DNA of 64,000 nt, from positions 75,502 through 139,501 of the forward strand of contig CAYYIV010000010.1 in assembly GCA_964472095.1 (NCBI GenBank). Direction: 5' to 3'. Positions 51,656 to 60,899 of the stretch are shown piece after piece. Every line of letters starts with the position of its first letter. Within the stretch, counting starts at the first letter, position 1. A program made the position numbers and the translations under genes. Below the pieces are notes generated by a model. That model was not told where the DNA came from, did no database searches, and saw only the letters and a list, made by a program, of their open reading frames with translations. Origin of the DNA: Pelagibius sp964472095. GTDB taxonomy: Bacteria; Pseudomonadota; Alphaproteobacteria; Kiloniellales; Kiloniellaceae.

Positions 51656-51686
51656 CATTCAATAATTGCAATTTGTGCATTGAATG
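51656..51686. promoter_or_regulatory. soxX upstream operator
   Basis: CATTCAAT (51656-51663) and ATTGAATG (51679-51686) are perfect inverted repeats flanking 15 bases that include the 10-bp palindrome AATTGCAATT (51664-51673). The site lies 88 bp before soxX in a 156-bp gap after soxW, so soxX and following genes may have their own regulated promoter. Confidence 0.55.
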
Positions 51687-51773
51687 GTCGCGCGCCAGCC
51701 GCTAGAGTGGCGTAAAACAACCACCCCCTGGGGAAACCGGACAAGGGTGGACGACGAAAGAGGAAACCTGCCC

Positions 51774-52232
51774 ATGCTCCTAGTACGACTGATTCTCGCC
51801 GCAGCGGCGCTCAGCGCCGGCATAACGGCGGTCGCGGCCAAGGACATCCCGCCCGGGGATGTAAAGTTCGTGGACGGCAAGGTCACCGAAGCGCTGTCCG
51901 ATGCGCCGGCTTCGGCGACTGACGGCCGCAAGTTCTTTGCCGACCGCAGGCTCGGCAACTGCCTGGCCTGCCACGCCAACACCGAGATGAGCGAACACCT
52001 GTTCCACGGCGAGGTGGGCCCGCCTCTCGACGGCGTTGCCGAGCGCTGGACGCCGGAGGAGCTGCGCGCGATCGTCGCCAACTCCAAGGCGGTCTTCGGC
52101 GACCAGACGGTGATGCCGGGCTTCTACTCGCTGGAAGCCGGCAAGGACGTCGCCAAGGATTTCCAGGGCAAGACGATCCTCACGGCCGAGCAGGTCGAAT
52201 CGATCGTCGCCTACCTCGCCACGCTGAAGTAA
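51774..52232 (+). CDS. soxX: sulfur oxidation c-type cytochrome SoxX
   Basis: A 152-residue monoheme cytochrome c with signal LILAAAALSAGITAVAA, heme motif CLACH and a probable distal Met in TVMPGFYSL. It forms SoxXA with SoxA, which couples thiosulfate to the SoxY carrier. Start at the ATG preceding the signal peptide, with AGAGGA upstream. Confidence 0.94.
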   Translation: MLLVRLILAAAALSAGITAVAAKDIPPGDVKFVDGKVTEALSDAPASATDGRKFFADRRLGNCLACHANTEMSEHLFHGEVGPPLDGVAERWTPEELRAIVANSKAVFGDQTVMPGFYSLEAGKDVAKDFQGKTILTAEQVESIVAYLATLK

Positions 52233-52259
52233 CCGACTCGTTCAACTGGAGAACAGCAG

Positions 52260-52715
52260 ATGCAAGTGACACGACGCCAGGCGCTGGGGCTCTCTGCCGG
52301 AGCCATGGCCTTAGTGGCGCTCGGCCCCGGCCTGAATGCCGCGCGCGCCGATGCCGCGGCCACCGAGCAGAGCCTCATGGAGTTCACCGGCGGCAAAGCG
52401 CCGGCGACCGGCAGGATCACCCTCAACGCACCGGAGATCGCCGAGAACGGCAATACCGTGCCGATCACGGTGTCCGTCGAGAGCGAGATGACCGACGCAT
52501 CCTACGTCGAGTCGGTGGTGGTGCTGGCCGAGGGCAACCCGAACCCCTCGGTTGCCACATTCCACTTCACCCCGATGAGCGGCGCGGCTACGGCGACGAC
52601 GCGCATGCGTTTGGCCGGGACCCAGAACGTGGTCGCCATTGCGAAGATGAACGATGGCACCGTGTTCATGGACAAGAAGCTGGTCAAGGTGACAATCGGC
52701 GGCTGCGGCGGCTGA
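52260..52715 (+). CDS. soxY: thiosulfate carrier subunit SoxY
   Basis: A 151-residue SoxY with a twin-arginine-type leader (TRRQALGLSAGAMALVAL) and the terminal swinging arm GGCGG, whose cysteine covalently carries sulfur intermediates. The C-terminal motif is the very end of the protein, as required. Confidence 0.96.
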   Translation: MQVTRRQALGLSAGAMALVALGPGLNAARADAAATEQSLMEFTGGKAPATGRITLNAPEIAENGNTVPITVSVESEMTDASYVESVVVLAEGNPNPSVATFHFTPMSGAATATTRMRLAGTQNVVAIAKMNDGTVFMDKKLVKVTIGGCGG

Positions 52716-52737
52716 TCTAGGAACAAGGAAGAAGACT

Positions 52738-53064
52738 ATGGCAGCCCCCAAACCCCGCGTGAAAGTACCGAAGTCGGCCTCCGTCGGCGAGGTGATTACC
52801 ATCAAAACCCTGATCAGCCACGACATGGAATCCGGCCAGCGCAAGGACAAAGACGGCAATGTGATTCCGCGCCAGATCATCAACAAGTTCACCTGCGAGT
52901 TCAATGGCAAGCCGGTGTTCAGCTGTGACGTCGCGCCGGCGATCTCGGCCAACCCCTACTTTGAGTTTACCGCCAAGGTCATGGAAAGCGGCAGCTTCAA
53001 GTTCGCCTGGGTGGACGACAACGGCGAAACCTACACCCACGAACAGGCCATCGAGGTCAAGTAA
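52738..53064 (+). CDS. soxZ: sulfur carrier partner SoxZ
   Basis: A 108-residue SoxZ without its own signal peptide (PRVKVPKSASVGEVITIKTL); it is co-exported with SoxY through the latter's Tat leader. Full family length; typical MESGQRKDKDGNVIPR-like and HEQAIEVK segments present. 22 bp after soxY. Confidence 0.95.
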   Translation: MAAPKPRVKVPKSASVGEVITIKTLISHDMESGQRKDKDGNVIPRQIINKFTCEFNGKPVFSCDVAPAISANPYFEFTAKVMESGSFKFAWVDDNGETYTHEQAIEVK

Positions 53065-53133
53065 GGCGTGAATCACGCCCGCAAGCGGCCGCCCCGGAAG
53101 ATGAGGGCGGGGCGAGAAAAATCGGGAGGGAAC

Positions 53134-53994
53134 GTGTTGAGCAGAAAACTGATCCTGGCGTTGGCAACCGCCATAGCGGGCTCCGGAATAGCCGTGATGG
53201 CAAGTGCAGAGCCTGTCGACGAAGAACTTGTGATCGACGGCGAGATCCAGATGGTGACGCGCACCACGGCGCCGGAAGGACATCCCTTCGACGAAGTGCT
53301 GTCCGGCTGGCTGTACCGCACGGCTGAAACCCGCGCACTGGAGGCGGACAGCTTTCAGAACCCGGGCATGCTCTACGTCGGGCGCGGCGAGGAGATCTGG
53401 AACACCGTCGAGGGCGAAGCCGGCAAGTCCTGCGCCTCCTGCCATGGCGACGCCTCGGAAAGCATGGCCAGTGTCGGTTCCAGCTTTCCCAAGTGGGATG
53501 CGGACGCCAAGCGGCCGGTCAATGTCGAGCTGCAGATCAACAAGTGCCGCGAGAACAATCTGAAGGCGGAGCCCTACAAGTTCGATGCTGGCGACCAGCG
53601 CGCCCTGACCACCTTCATCAAGCACCAGTCGCTCGGCAAGCCGGTCGAGATCGATCTCAGACAGGGCGACATGCAGAGCTGGTGGGAGGCGGGGAAGGAT
53701 TTCTACTACACGCGTACCGGCCAGCTGAACCTCTCCTGTGCCAGCTGCCACGAGGAGAATAACGGCAGGTACATCCGCGCTGACCATCTCAGCCAGGGCA
53801 ATGTGAACGGCTTCCCGACCTATCGCTTCAACACCGCCGGCATGGTCTCCCTGCACAACCGATTCCGCGGCTGCATCCGCGACACCCGCGCAGAGTTTCC
53901 TGCGGCTTTCTCCGACGAGCTGATGGCGCTCGAGGTTTACACCACCTGGCGCGGCACCGGTCTGTCGGTCGAGACGCCTGCGGTCAGGCAGTAG
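53134..53994 (+). CDS. soxA: sulfur oxidation c-type cytochrome SoxA (diheme)
   Basis: A 286-residue SoxA. Two heme motifs, CASCHGD and CASCHEE, mark the diheme form, and the active-site cysteine ligand lies in FRGCIRDTRAEF. Signal: LILALATAIAGSGIAVMASA. The start is GTG (or the next codon TTG) after GGGAGGG; a GTG 66 bp upstream would add a basic stretch with no ribosome site. With SoxX it starts the thiosulfate oxidation cycle. Confidence 0.94.
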   Translation: MLSRKLILALATAIAGSGIAVMASAEPVDEELVIDGEIQMVTRTTAPEGHPFDEVLSGWLYRTAETRALEADSFQNPGMLYVGRGEEIWNTVEGEAGKSCASCHGDASESMASVGSSFPKWDADAKRPVNVELQINKCRENNLKAEPYKFDAGDQRALTTFIKHQSLGKPVEIDLRQGDMQSWWEAGKDFYYTRTGQLNLSCASCHEENNGRYIRADHLSQGNVNGFPTYRFNTAGMVSLHNRFRGCIRDTRAEFPAAFSDELMALEVYTTWRGTGLSVETPAVRQ

Positions 53995-54005
53995 TTGGTA
54001 TCGGG

Positions 54006-54029
54006 CCGGCGGCGGCAGGCCGCCGCCGG
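54006..54029 (+). other. strong GC hairpin between soxA and soxB
   Basis: CCGGCGGCGGC (54006-54016), AG, GCCGCCGCCGG (54019-54029): an 11-bp perfect inverted repeat 11 bp after the soxA stop. No T run follows, so it is more likely an mRNA-processing or stability element than a terminator. Confidence 0.5.
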
Positions 54030-54105
54030 ACCCGCGAGCTCACATTCCGGCAATCGACGGACCTGACCCGCGGCGCGACGGCGCGGACAGGAGGAGAGGA
54101 TTATT

Positions 54106-55797
54106 ATGTTCTCGAGACGTGACTTCCTGACCGCCTCGGTGGCGCTGGCGACCCTCTTCGGGCCGGGCATGCAGGGCCGTTGGAGCCAGGTCGCCGCGCA
54201 GCAGGCACTCACCGAGGAGGACCTGCTGGCCGCCGAGGACTTCGGCAACGTGACCCTGCTGCACATCACCGACATCCACGCCCAGGTGAAGCCGCTCTAT
54301 TTTCGGGAGCCGTCGGTCAACCTCGGTGTCGCCGAGGTGGAGGGCCTGCCGCCGCACGTGACCGGCACCGACTTCCTGAAGATGTTCAACTTGGCGCCGG
54401 GCAGCCGAGACGCCTATGCCCTGACTTCGGTCGACTTCGCCTCGCTGGCCAAGGCCTATGGCAGGATGGGCGGGCTCGATCGCGTGGCCACCATCGTCAA
54501 GCGGGTGCGCAGCGAGCGGGGCGACAAGACGTTGTTCCTCGACGGCGGCGATACCTGGCAGGGCAGCTACACCGCCAATGCGACGGCCGGCGGCGACATG
54601 GTCGAGGTGATGCACGCCCTCGGCGTCGATGCAATGACCGCACACTGGGAGTTCACCTATGGCACCGAGCGGGTGAACGAGATCGTCGGGTCGCTGCAGT
54701 TCCCGTTGCTGGCCGGCAACATCTATGACGCCGAATGGAACGAGCCGGCTTTCACGCCCTATGAGATCTTCGAGCGCGGCGGCGTGAAGATCGCCGTCAT
54801 CGGCCAGGCCTTCCCCTACACGCCGGTCGCCAACCCGCGCTGGATGATCCCGAACTGGAGCTTCGGCATCCGCGAGGAGGAGGTGGTGAAGAACGTGGCG
54901 GCGGCGCGCGGGGAGGGCGCCGAGCTGGTCGTGCTGCTGTCGCACAACGGCTTCGACGTCGACCGCAAGCTGGCCGGCCGGGTCGAGGGGATCGATGTGA
55001 TCCTCACCGGCCACACTCACGACGCCCTGCCGGAGCCGGTACTGGTCGGCAAGACTATGCTGATCGCCTCGGGGTCGAACGGCAAGTTCGTCTCCCGCCT
55101 CGACCTCAACGTCGCCGATGGCGCGATCAAGGGTTACCGCTACCGCCTGATTCCGGTGTTCTCCGACGTCATCACGCCGGACCCGGAGGTGGCGTCCCTG
55201 ATCGATACCTTGCGCGCGCCCTACGAGGACGAACTGCGCCGCGAGCTCGGACGCACGGACTCGCTGCTCTACCGCCGCGGCAACTTCAACGGCACCTTCG
55301 ACGATCTGATCTGCCAGGCGCTGCTGGCCGAGCGCGACGCGGAAATCGCCCTCTCGCCGGGCTTCCGCTGGGGCACCTCGCTGCTGCCGGGCCAGGCGAT
55401 CACCGTCGAAGACGTCCACAACGCCTGTTCGATGACCTATCCGGAGGCCTATCGCTCGACCATGAGCGGGCAGCTGGTCAAGGACATCCTGGAGGATGTC
55501 GCCGACAACCTCTTCAATCCCGATCCCTACTACCAGCAGGGCGGTGATATGGTGCGCGTCGGCGGCATGGGCTACCGCATCGACCCGCAGCAGTCCATCG
55601 GCTCGCGCATCTCCGAGATGACCCTGCTGGCGACGGGAGAGCCGATCGACCCGGCGCGCAACTACGTGGTCGCCGGCTGGGCCTCAGTAAACGAAGGCAC
55701 CGAAGGGCCGCCGGTCTGGGACGTCGTCGAGGCCCACCTGCAGAAGCATCCCGACGTCCACGTCGAAGAGAACCAGTCGGTCAAGGTGGCCGGCTAG
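54106..55797 (+). CDS. soxB: thiosulfohydrolase SoxB
   Basis: A 563-residue periplasmic SoxB of the 5'-nucleotidase fold with two manganese ions. Tat leader SRRDFLTASVALATLFG; metal motifs HITDIHAQ, DGGDTWQGS, LLSHNGFD and TGHTHDA. It releases sulfate from the SoxY-bound sulfonate. Full length, all motifs intact, AGGAGAGG ribosome site. Confidence 0.96.
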   Translation: MFSRRDFLTASVALATLFGPGMQGRWSQVAAQQALTEEDLLAAEDFGNVTLLHITDIHAQVKPLYFREPSVNLGVAEVEGLPPHVTGTDFLKMFNLAPGSRDAYALTSVDFASLAKAYGRMGGLDRVATIVKRVRSERGDKTLFLDGGDTWQGSYTANATAGGDMVEVMHALGVDAMTAHWEFTYGTERVNEIVGSLQFPLLAGNIYDAEWNEPAFTPYEIFERGGVKIAVIGQAFPYTPVANPRWMIPNWSFGIREEEVVKNVAAARGEGAELVVLLSHNGFDVDRKLAGRVEGIDVILTGHTHDALPEPVLVGKTMLIASGSNGKFVSRLDLNVADGAIKGYRYRLIPVFSDVITPDPEVASLIDTLRAPYEDELRRELGRTDSLLYRRGNFNGTFDDLICQALLAERDAEIALSPGFRWGTSLLPGQAITVEDVHNACSMTYPEAYRSTMSGQLVKDILEDVADNLFNPDPYYQQGGDMVRVGGMGYRIDPQQSIGSRISEMTLLATGEPIDPARNYVVAGWASVNEGTEGPPVWDVVEAHLQKHPDVHVEENQSVKVAG

Positions 55798-55842
55798 CGG
55801 TTGAGGCGGCGCAACAGCGCCCTGACTTTTCGGAGCAGAACT

Positions 55843-57162
55843 ATGTCGAGCCTATCCGGCAAAATGAATCCCCTTGTCCGGGCGGCGCAACCGGCGGCGG
55901 CCGCAGCGGGGCCCTCGCGGCGCCAGCTGCTGACCGCCGGCCTGGCCGCCGGTGCCGGCGCGGCCCTGGCCGGCCTGCGCGCAAGCCCTGCGGCGGCCGG
56001 CGAGCCGGCGATCACCGAGATCCAGGACTGGAACCGCTATCTGGGCGACGGAGTCGACGCGCGGCCCTACGGCACGCCGTCTCAGTTCGAGAGCAACGTG
56101 GTGCGCCGCAACGTCGCTTGGCTGACGGCCGACCCGGTCTCCTCGGTGAACTTCACCCCGCTGCACGAGCTGGACGGCATCATCACGCCGAACGGCCTCT
56201 GCTTCGAACGCCATCATGCCGGCATCGCCGAGGTCGATCCCGCCATGCACCGCCTGATGATCGCCGGCCTGGTCGACAAGCCCCTGGTGTTCACCATGGA
56301 GGACATCAGGCGCTTCCCACGCGAGAACAGGGTCTATTTTCTGGAGTGCGCGGCCAACTCGGGCATGGAGTGGCGCGGCGCCCAGCTGAACGGCTGCCAG
56401 TTCACCCACGGCATGGTTCACTGTGTCGTCTACACGGGCGTGCGGCTGCGCTATCTGCTGGAGGAAGCGGGCGTAAAGGCCAGCGGCAAGTGGCTGCTCG
56501 CCGAGGGCGCCGACGCTTCGGCGATGACCCGCTCTATCCCGATGGAAAAGGCGCTCGACGACTGCATGGTCGCCTTCAAGATGAACGGTGAAGCGCTGCG
56601 TCCGGAGCAAGGCTACCCGCTGCGGCTGGTCGTGCCCGGGTGGGAGGGCAACATGTGGGTCAAGTGGCTGCGCCGGCTTGAGATCGGCGACATGGCCTGG
56701 CACCACCGCGAGGAAACGTCCAAGTACACCGACCTCATGGCTGACGGCAGGGCGCGGCGTTTTACCTGGATGATGGACGTGAAGTCGGTCATCACCAGCC
56801 CCAGCCCGCAGGCGCCCGTAACCCACGGCCGCGGCCCGCTGGTGATCTCCGGCCTCGCCTGGTCCGGTAACGGCACCATCAAGCGGGTCGACGTCAGCAT
56901 CGACGGCGGGCGCAACTGGCGTACCGCGCGGCTCGACGGACCCAGCCTCTCGAAGGCGCTGCATCGCTTCTACCTCGACATCGATTGGGACGGCTCGGAA
57001 CTGCTGTTGCAGTCGCGCGCCATCGACGAGGCCGGCATCGTGCAGCCGACCAAGGACGAGTTGCGCGCCGCCCGCGGCGAGAACTCGATCTATCACAACA
57101 ACGGAATCCAGACTTGGTACGTGAAAGCCGATGGGGTGGTCGAGAATGTCGAAGCTTCTTAA
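55843..57162 (+). CDS. soxC: sulfane dehydrogenase molybdopterin subunit SoxC
   Basis: A 439-residue sulfite-oxidase-family protein with a Tat-type leader (SRRQLLTAGLAAGAGAALA). The molybdenum-ligand cysteine lies in FLECAANSGMEW, and the C-terminal dimerisation domain is present (VDVSIDGGRNWRTARLDG). With SoxD it oxidises SoxY-bound sulfane sulfur, so the full pathway can run to sulfate. The ATG has GGAG seven bases upstream. Confidence 0.95.
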   Translation: MSSLSGKMNPLVRAAQPAAAAAGPSRRQLLTAGLAAGAGAALAGLRASPAAAGEPAITEIQDWNRYLGDGVDARPYGTPSQFESNVVRRNVAWLTADPVSSVNFTPLHELDGIITPNGLCFERHHAGIAEVDPAMHRLMIAGLVDKPLVFTMEDIRRFPRENRVYFLECAANSGMEWRGAQLNGCQFTHGMVHCVVYTGVRLRYLLEEAGVKASGKWLLAEGADASAMTRSIPMEKALDDCMVAFKMNGEALRPEQGYPLRLVVPGWEGNMWVKWLRRLEIGDMAWHHREETSKYTDLMADGRARRFTWMMDVKSVITSPSPQAPVTHGRGPLVISGLAWSGNGTIKRVDVSIDGGRNWRTARLDGPSLSKALHRFYLDIDWDGSELLLQSRAIDEAGIVQPTKDELRAARGENSIYHNNGIQTWYVKADGVVENVEAS

Positions 57163-58264
57163 GCTCGCAGCGGCGGCCGGCTTGGCTCTGGCGTTTCCCG
57201 CCGCCTCGGCCTGGGCGGCGGGCGATGCGGCCAGCGGTGAAAAGGTGTTCAAGCGCTGCGCCGCCTGCCACGCGGTGGGCGAAGACGCCAAACACAAGGT
57301 CGGCCCGCATCTCAACGACGTAATGGCGCGCGCCGCCGGGGGCTCCGAGGGCTTCAAGTACTCCAAGGCCATGATCGACGCCGGCGCGGCCGGCACTGCA
57401 TGGTCTGACGAGACCCTGGACGCCTATCTCGCGGATCCCAAAGGCTACATCAAGGGCAATCGCATGAGCTTCGCCGGCCTGCGCAAGGAGAGCGAGCGGG
57501 CCGACGTCATCGCCTACCTGAAGACCTTCTCGGCGGGCGCGGCGCCGGCGGCCGCCGCATCGCCGCAACCGACCCCTGCCGCCGATCCGGTTCAGCCTGG
57601 GCAGCAGGTCGCGGTGGCGGTAGCGCCTGCCAGCGCCAAGGATACGCCGCTGCCCGATCATGGCGTCTTCCACCTCGGCCGCGGTGCGACGGAAGCGGAG
57701 ATCGCGGCCTGGGACATCGACGTGCGTCCGGACGGCGCCGGCCTGCCCGAAGGCCGCGGCACAGTGGCCGAGGGCGAGGTGATCTTTGCCGAGGCCTGCG
57801 CCGTCTGCCACGGCGACTTCGGCGAGGGCCGCGACCGCTGGCCGGTGCTGGCCGGGGGCCAGGACAGCTTGACGGCCGATCGCCCGGTGAAGACCCTCGG
57901 GTCTTACTGGCCCTATCTCTCGACGGTCTACGACTACTTGCGCCGCGCCATGCCCTTCGGCGATGCCCGCTCGATGAGCGACGACGACGTCTACGCCGTC
58001 ACGGCCTATCTGCTCTACCTCAACGACATCGTCACCGAGGAGGGTTTCGAGTTGACGAAGGAGAACTTCACCTCGGTGCGGCTGCCGAACGAGGAGAACT
58101 TCTTCATGGATGACCGGGACGCGGAAGCGCACAACGCCCCGAACCGCGAGCCCTGCATGGCCGACTGCAAGCCGGGCCCGGTCGAGATTACCATGCGGGC
58201 GCGCGTGCTCGACGTCACCCCGGACAGCGAGGATGACGGCCAAGGCGCCGGCGCGGTCGACTGA
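57146..58264 (+). CDS. soxD: sulfane dehydrogenase diheme cytochrome SoxD
   Basis: A 372-residue diheme cytochrome c with signal LAAAAGLALAFPAASAWA. Heme motifs are CAACH in the N-terminal domain and CAVCH in the second, separated by an Ala/Pro-rich linker. It takes electrons from SoxC. The start overlaps soxC by 17 bp; an ATG 15 bp earlier is possible. Presence of SoxCD predicts complete thiosulfate oxidation without sulfur-globule storage. Confidence 0.95.
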   Translation: MSKLLKLAAAAGLALAFPAASAWAAGDAASGEKVFKRCAACHAVGEDAKHKVGPHLNDVMARAAGGSEGFKYSKAMIDAGAAGTAWSDETLDAYLADPKGYIKGNRMSFAGLRKESERADVIAYLKTFSAGAAPAAAASPQPTPAADPVQPGQQVAVAVAPASAKDTPLPDHGVFHLGRGATEAEIAAWDIDVRPDGAGLPEGRGTVAEGEVIFAEACAVCHGDFGEGRDRWPVLAGGQDSLTADRPVKTLGSYWPYLSTVYDYLRRAMPFGDARSMSDDDVYAVTAYLLYLNDIVTEEGFELTKENFTSVRLPNEENFFMDDRDAEAHNAPNREPCMADCKPGPVEITMRARVLDVTPDSEDDGQGAGAVD

Positions 58265-58329
58265 GGCCCGATTCCGATCGGCTGGCCGGCTCGGCGGCGG
58301 GGCAGCGGTCAGTCCCGAGGGAGGATGTC

Positions 58330-58788
58330 GTGCAGTTTGTGCTGAAGTCGCTGTGCCTGGCGGGATTGGCTTTCATCGCCCTGGCCAGCTCCCCAGCGGC
58401 CGCCCAGGTACCCGAAGACGGCTACCACCGGCTGGTGCTCTACATCAGCGAGGCTGACATGGCGAAAATGAACGCCGTGCTCGATGTCGCCGCCAACGTG
58501 TCGCGCCATTACAGCGGGATCGGCGAAGAGGTCGAGATCGAGGTGGTTGCCTTCGGCGACGGCCTCCATATGTTGCGTTCCGACACCTCGCCGGTGAAGC
58601 AGCGGTTGACCAACTTCCTGCAGAGCATGATCAACGTCACCTTCAGCGCCTGCGGCAACACCCTTGATACCATGACGCGCAACGAGGGCGCGCGGCCGGC
58701 GCTCATCGAAGGCGTCGAGATGGTGCAGACCGGCGTCGCCCACCTGCTCCAGCGCAGCGAGGAAGGCTGGACCCTGGTGCGGCCGTGA
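58330..58788 (+). CDS. exported DsrE-family protein
   Basis: A 152-residue secreted DsrE/DsrF-like protein: signal LCLAGLAFIALASSPAAA, then HRLVLYISEADMAKMNAVLD and VEIEVVAFGDGLHMLRSDTS. It has one cysteine in the mature part (TFSACGNT), where DsrE-like proteins carry a sulfur-transfer Cys. Position after soxD suggests a role in periplasmic sulfur handling. GTG start with GAGGGAGG upstream. No soxE, soxF, soxG or soxH follows. Confidence 0.82.
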   Translation: MQFVLKSLCLAGLAFIALASSPAAAQVPEDGYHRLVLYISEADMAKMNAVLDVAANVSRHYSGIGEEVEIEVVAFGDGLHMLRSDTSPVKQRLTNFLQSMINVTFSACGNTLDTMTRNEGARPALIEGVEMVQTGVAHLLQRSEEGWTLVRP

Positions 58789-58813
58789 GGCGTGGCGGCG
58801 AAGCCGGCCCGCC

Positions 58814-60079
58814 TTATCGGATCGAGCGGAAGCAGGTGCGCAGTTCCTCGACGAAAAGGTCGGGCTCTTCGAAGGCGGCAAAGTGGCCGCCGCGGTCCAA
58901 CTCGCCCCAGTGGATGAGGTTTGGAAAGACCCGGTCGGCCCAGCTTCGTGGCGCCGGCACGATCTCGTCGGGGAAGATGCTGACACCCACCGGCAGGTCG
59001 ACGACACCGCCGTAGAAGCCGTCCTTCTCGTTCTCGTGATAGATGCGCGCCGAGGAAGCCGCCGTCTGCGTCAGCCAATAGAGCGTGATGTTATCCAGCA
59101 TTTCGTCCACGGTCACGGCGTCCTCCGGGCTGCCCTGGTTGTCGGTCCAGGCGTGGAACTTCTCGTAGATCCAGGCGGCGAGGCCCGCCGGCGAGTCCGT
59201 CAAGGCATAGCCAACCGTCTGCGGGCGCGTCGACTGCAGCAGGAAGTAGCCGAAGCCGTCCGTCTGGAACCGCTGCAACTTCGCGGCAGCCCGCTGCTGC
59301 TCCTCCGTGAGCGGCTGGCCGGAGCCTTCCTCCGGGAAGACGAGGGGCATGTTGAGATGGATGGCGGCGAGGCCGGGGGCGCGCTGCTGTGCCATCTTGG
59401 TCGTCACATCGGCGCCCCAGTCGCCGCCCTGGGCGACGTAGCGCCGGTAGCCGAGGCGCTGCATGAGCTCCGCCCAGGCGCGGGCGATGCGGGCGGAGTT
59501 CCAGCCGGTCTCCAGCGGCTTGTCGGAGAAGCCGAAGCCGGGCAGGGACGGCACGACGAGATGGAAGGCGTCGGTTGCCGCGCCGCCGTAAGCGGTCGGA
59601 TCGGTCAAGGGGCCGATGACCTTGAAGAACTCGATGACCGAGCCCGGCCAGCCGTGGGTCAGCAGCATCGGCAGGGCATCCGCATGCGGCGAGCGGACGT
59701 GCAGGAAGTGGATGCCGAGGCCGTCGATCTCGGTCTTGAACTGGTCGAAGTCGTCCAGCCTGGCCTCGCAGCGGCGCCAGTCGTAGTCGCGGCGCCAGTA
59801 GTCCACCAGCGCACGCAGCCGGGCGAGTGGTACGCCCTGCGACCAGTCGTCTACCGGCTCGCGCTCTGGAAAGCGCGTGCGGTCGAGCCGCGCCTTCAAG
59901 TCGTCCAGTGCCTGCTGCGGTGCGTGGTAGCTGAAAGGGGTCATGTCTGTAGCCGCGATGCCGGCCCCGGTCATGGTGCCGGTTGCGGCGGCACCGGCCA
60001 ACCCCTTCAGCAGGTTCCGCCGCGACATCGTGAGAAATGATTGAGGCCCGACACCGGCGATCTCACTCGCTTCATTCAT
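58814..60079 (-). CDS. epoxide hydrolase (alpha/beta hydrolase with EHN domain)
   Basis: A 421-residue microsomal-type epoxide hydrolase. A Tat-like leader (MSRRNLLKGLAGAAATGTMT) is followed by the EHN N-terminal domain (FSYHAPQQALDDLKARLDR) and the alpha/beta hydrolase core: oxyanion loop THGWPGS, nucleophile Asp in QGGDWGADV, and catalytic His in RGGHFAAFEEP. It opens epoxides to diols, and its physiological substrate is unknown. Start at the outer ATG, which has GGAGAAG upstream; an inner ATG begins directly at MSRRN. Convergent with the sox operon. Confidence 0.9.
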   Translation of the reverse strand: MNEASEIAGVGPQSFLTMSRRNLLKGLAGAAATGTMTGAGIAATDMTPFSYHAPQQALDDLKARLDRTRFPEREPVDDWSQGVPLARLRALVDYWRRDYDWRRCEARLDDFDQFKTEIDGLGIHFLHVRSPHADALPMLLTHGWPGSVIEFFKVIGPLTDPTAYGGAATDAFHLVVPSLPGFGFSDKPLETGWNSARIARAWAELMQRLGYRRYVAQGGDWGADVTTKMAQQRAPGLAAIHLNMPLVFPEEGSGQPLTEEQQRAAAKLQRFQTDGFGYFLLQSTRPQTVGYALTDSPAGLAAWIYEKFHAWTDNQGSPEDAVTVDEMLDNITLYWLTQTAASSARIYHENEKDGFYGGVVDLPVGVSIFPDEIVPAPRSWADRVFPNLIHWGELDRGGHFAAFEEPDLFVEELRTCFRSIR

Positions 60080-60142
60080 CTGACTTCTCCGTTTGCGGGG
60101 ACGGCAGGTCGCATCGGCGGCCTGCCGTCCTCGATCACTCTG

Positions 60143-60898
60143 TCACATGCCGGTCGCGATGTAGCGCCCGGTCGCGTCGACTCGACCGGCCTCGTCGTAG
60201 CGGTCGTGATGGCGCACCCAGTCGGTGAGGTTGCCGGTGGGGCCCGTCTCATTGCGGCCCTTCGGCGTGATGTCGAGCAGCATGTAGGTGCCGAGCATCT
60301 CCTCGCCGCCGCGTCCGTAGGACGAGTAGGTGTGGAAGATGGCGCCGGCCTCGTCGCGGTAGAACACGCTGGCGCCGGACATCTCCTCGATCGAGGCATC
60401 GATGGTCTCGTAGTTGTAGGTGACCTTGCCCTTCGCCAGTTGCTCGGGGGTGAAAGATACGTTGAAGTCGTAGTTGAAGTCGCTGCCGTAGGACGACACC
60501 CAGCGGAACTTCCAGCCCATGCGCTCCTTGAAGGCGGCGATCTCGGGATAGGGTGCCCGCGCCACGGCGACGAAGCTCACGTCGTGGTGTGCGAGGTGCA
60601 CCAGGGCTCCGTCGATGTGGTCGGCCAGGAAGGAGCAGCCGACACAGCCGTCCTTCCACCCCGGCCCCAGCATGAAGTGCTGGACGATGAGCTGGCTGCG
60701 CTGCTCGAAGAGGTCACCGAGGCCGACCGGTCCATCCGCTCCCTCGAACACGTAGCTCTTCTCGAGCTTCACCCAGGGCAGCGCCTGGCGCGCCTGGTTC
60801 AGGCGGTCACGCTGGCGGGTCAGCGTTTTTTCTTGCTGCAGCAGCGCCTTGCGCGCGGCCGTCCACTCTTTGGGCGAAACGATCCTTGCTTCGGTCAT
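60143..60898 (-). CDS. DUF899 family thioredoxin-like protein
   Basis: A 251-residue DUF899 protein (PKEWTAARKALLQQEKTLTR, GWKDGCVGCSFLADHIDG). The CVGC pair sits where thioredoxin-fold proteins have their active site, but the family's function is unknown. The ATG is preceded by GGAGG that lies within the last codons of the upstream micro-protein gene, whose TGA ends one base before this start, so the two are coupled. Confidence 0.9.
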   Translation of the reverse strand: MTEARIVSPKEWTAARKALLQQEKTLTRQRDRLNQARQALPWVKLEKSYVFEGADGPVGLGDLFEQRSQLIVQHFMLGPGWKDGCVGCSFLADHIDGALVHLAHHDVSFVAVARAPYPEIAAFKERMGWKFRWVSSYGSDFNYDFNVSFTPEQLAKGKVTYNYETIDASIEEMSGASVFYRDEAGAIFHTYSSYGRGGEEMLGTYMLLDITPKGRNETGPTGNLTDWVRHHDRYDEAGRVDATGRYIATGM

Positions 60899-60899
60899 C

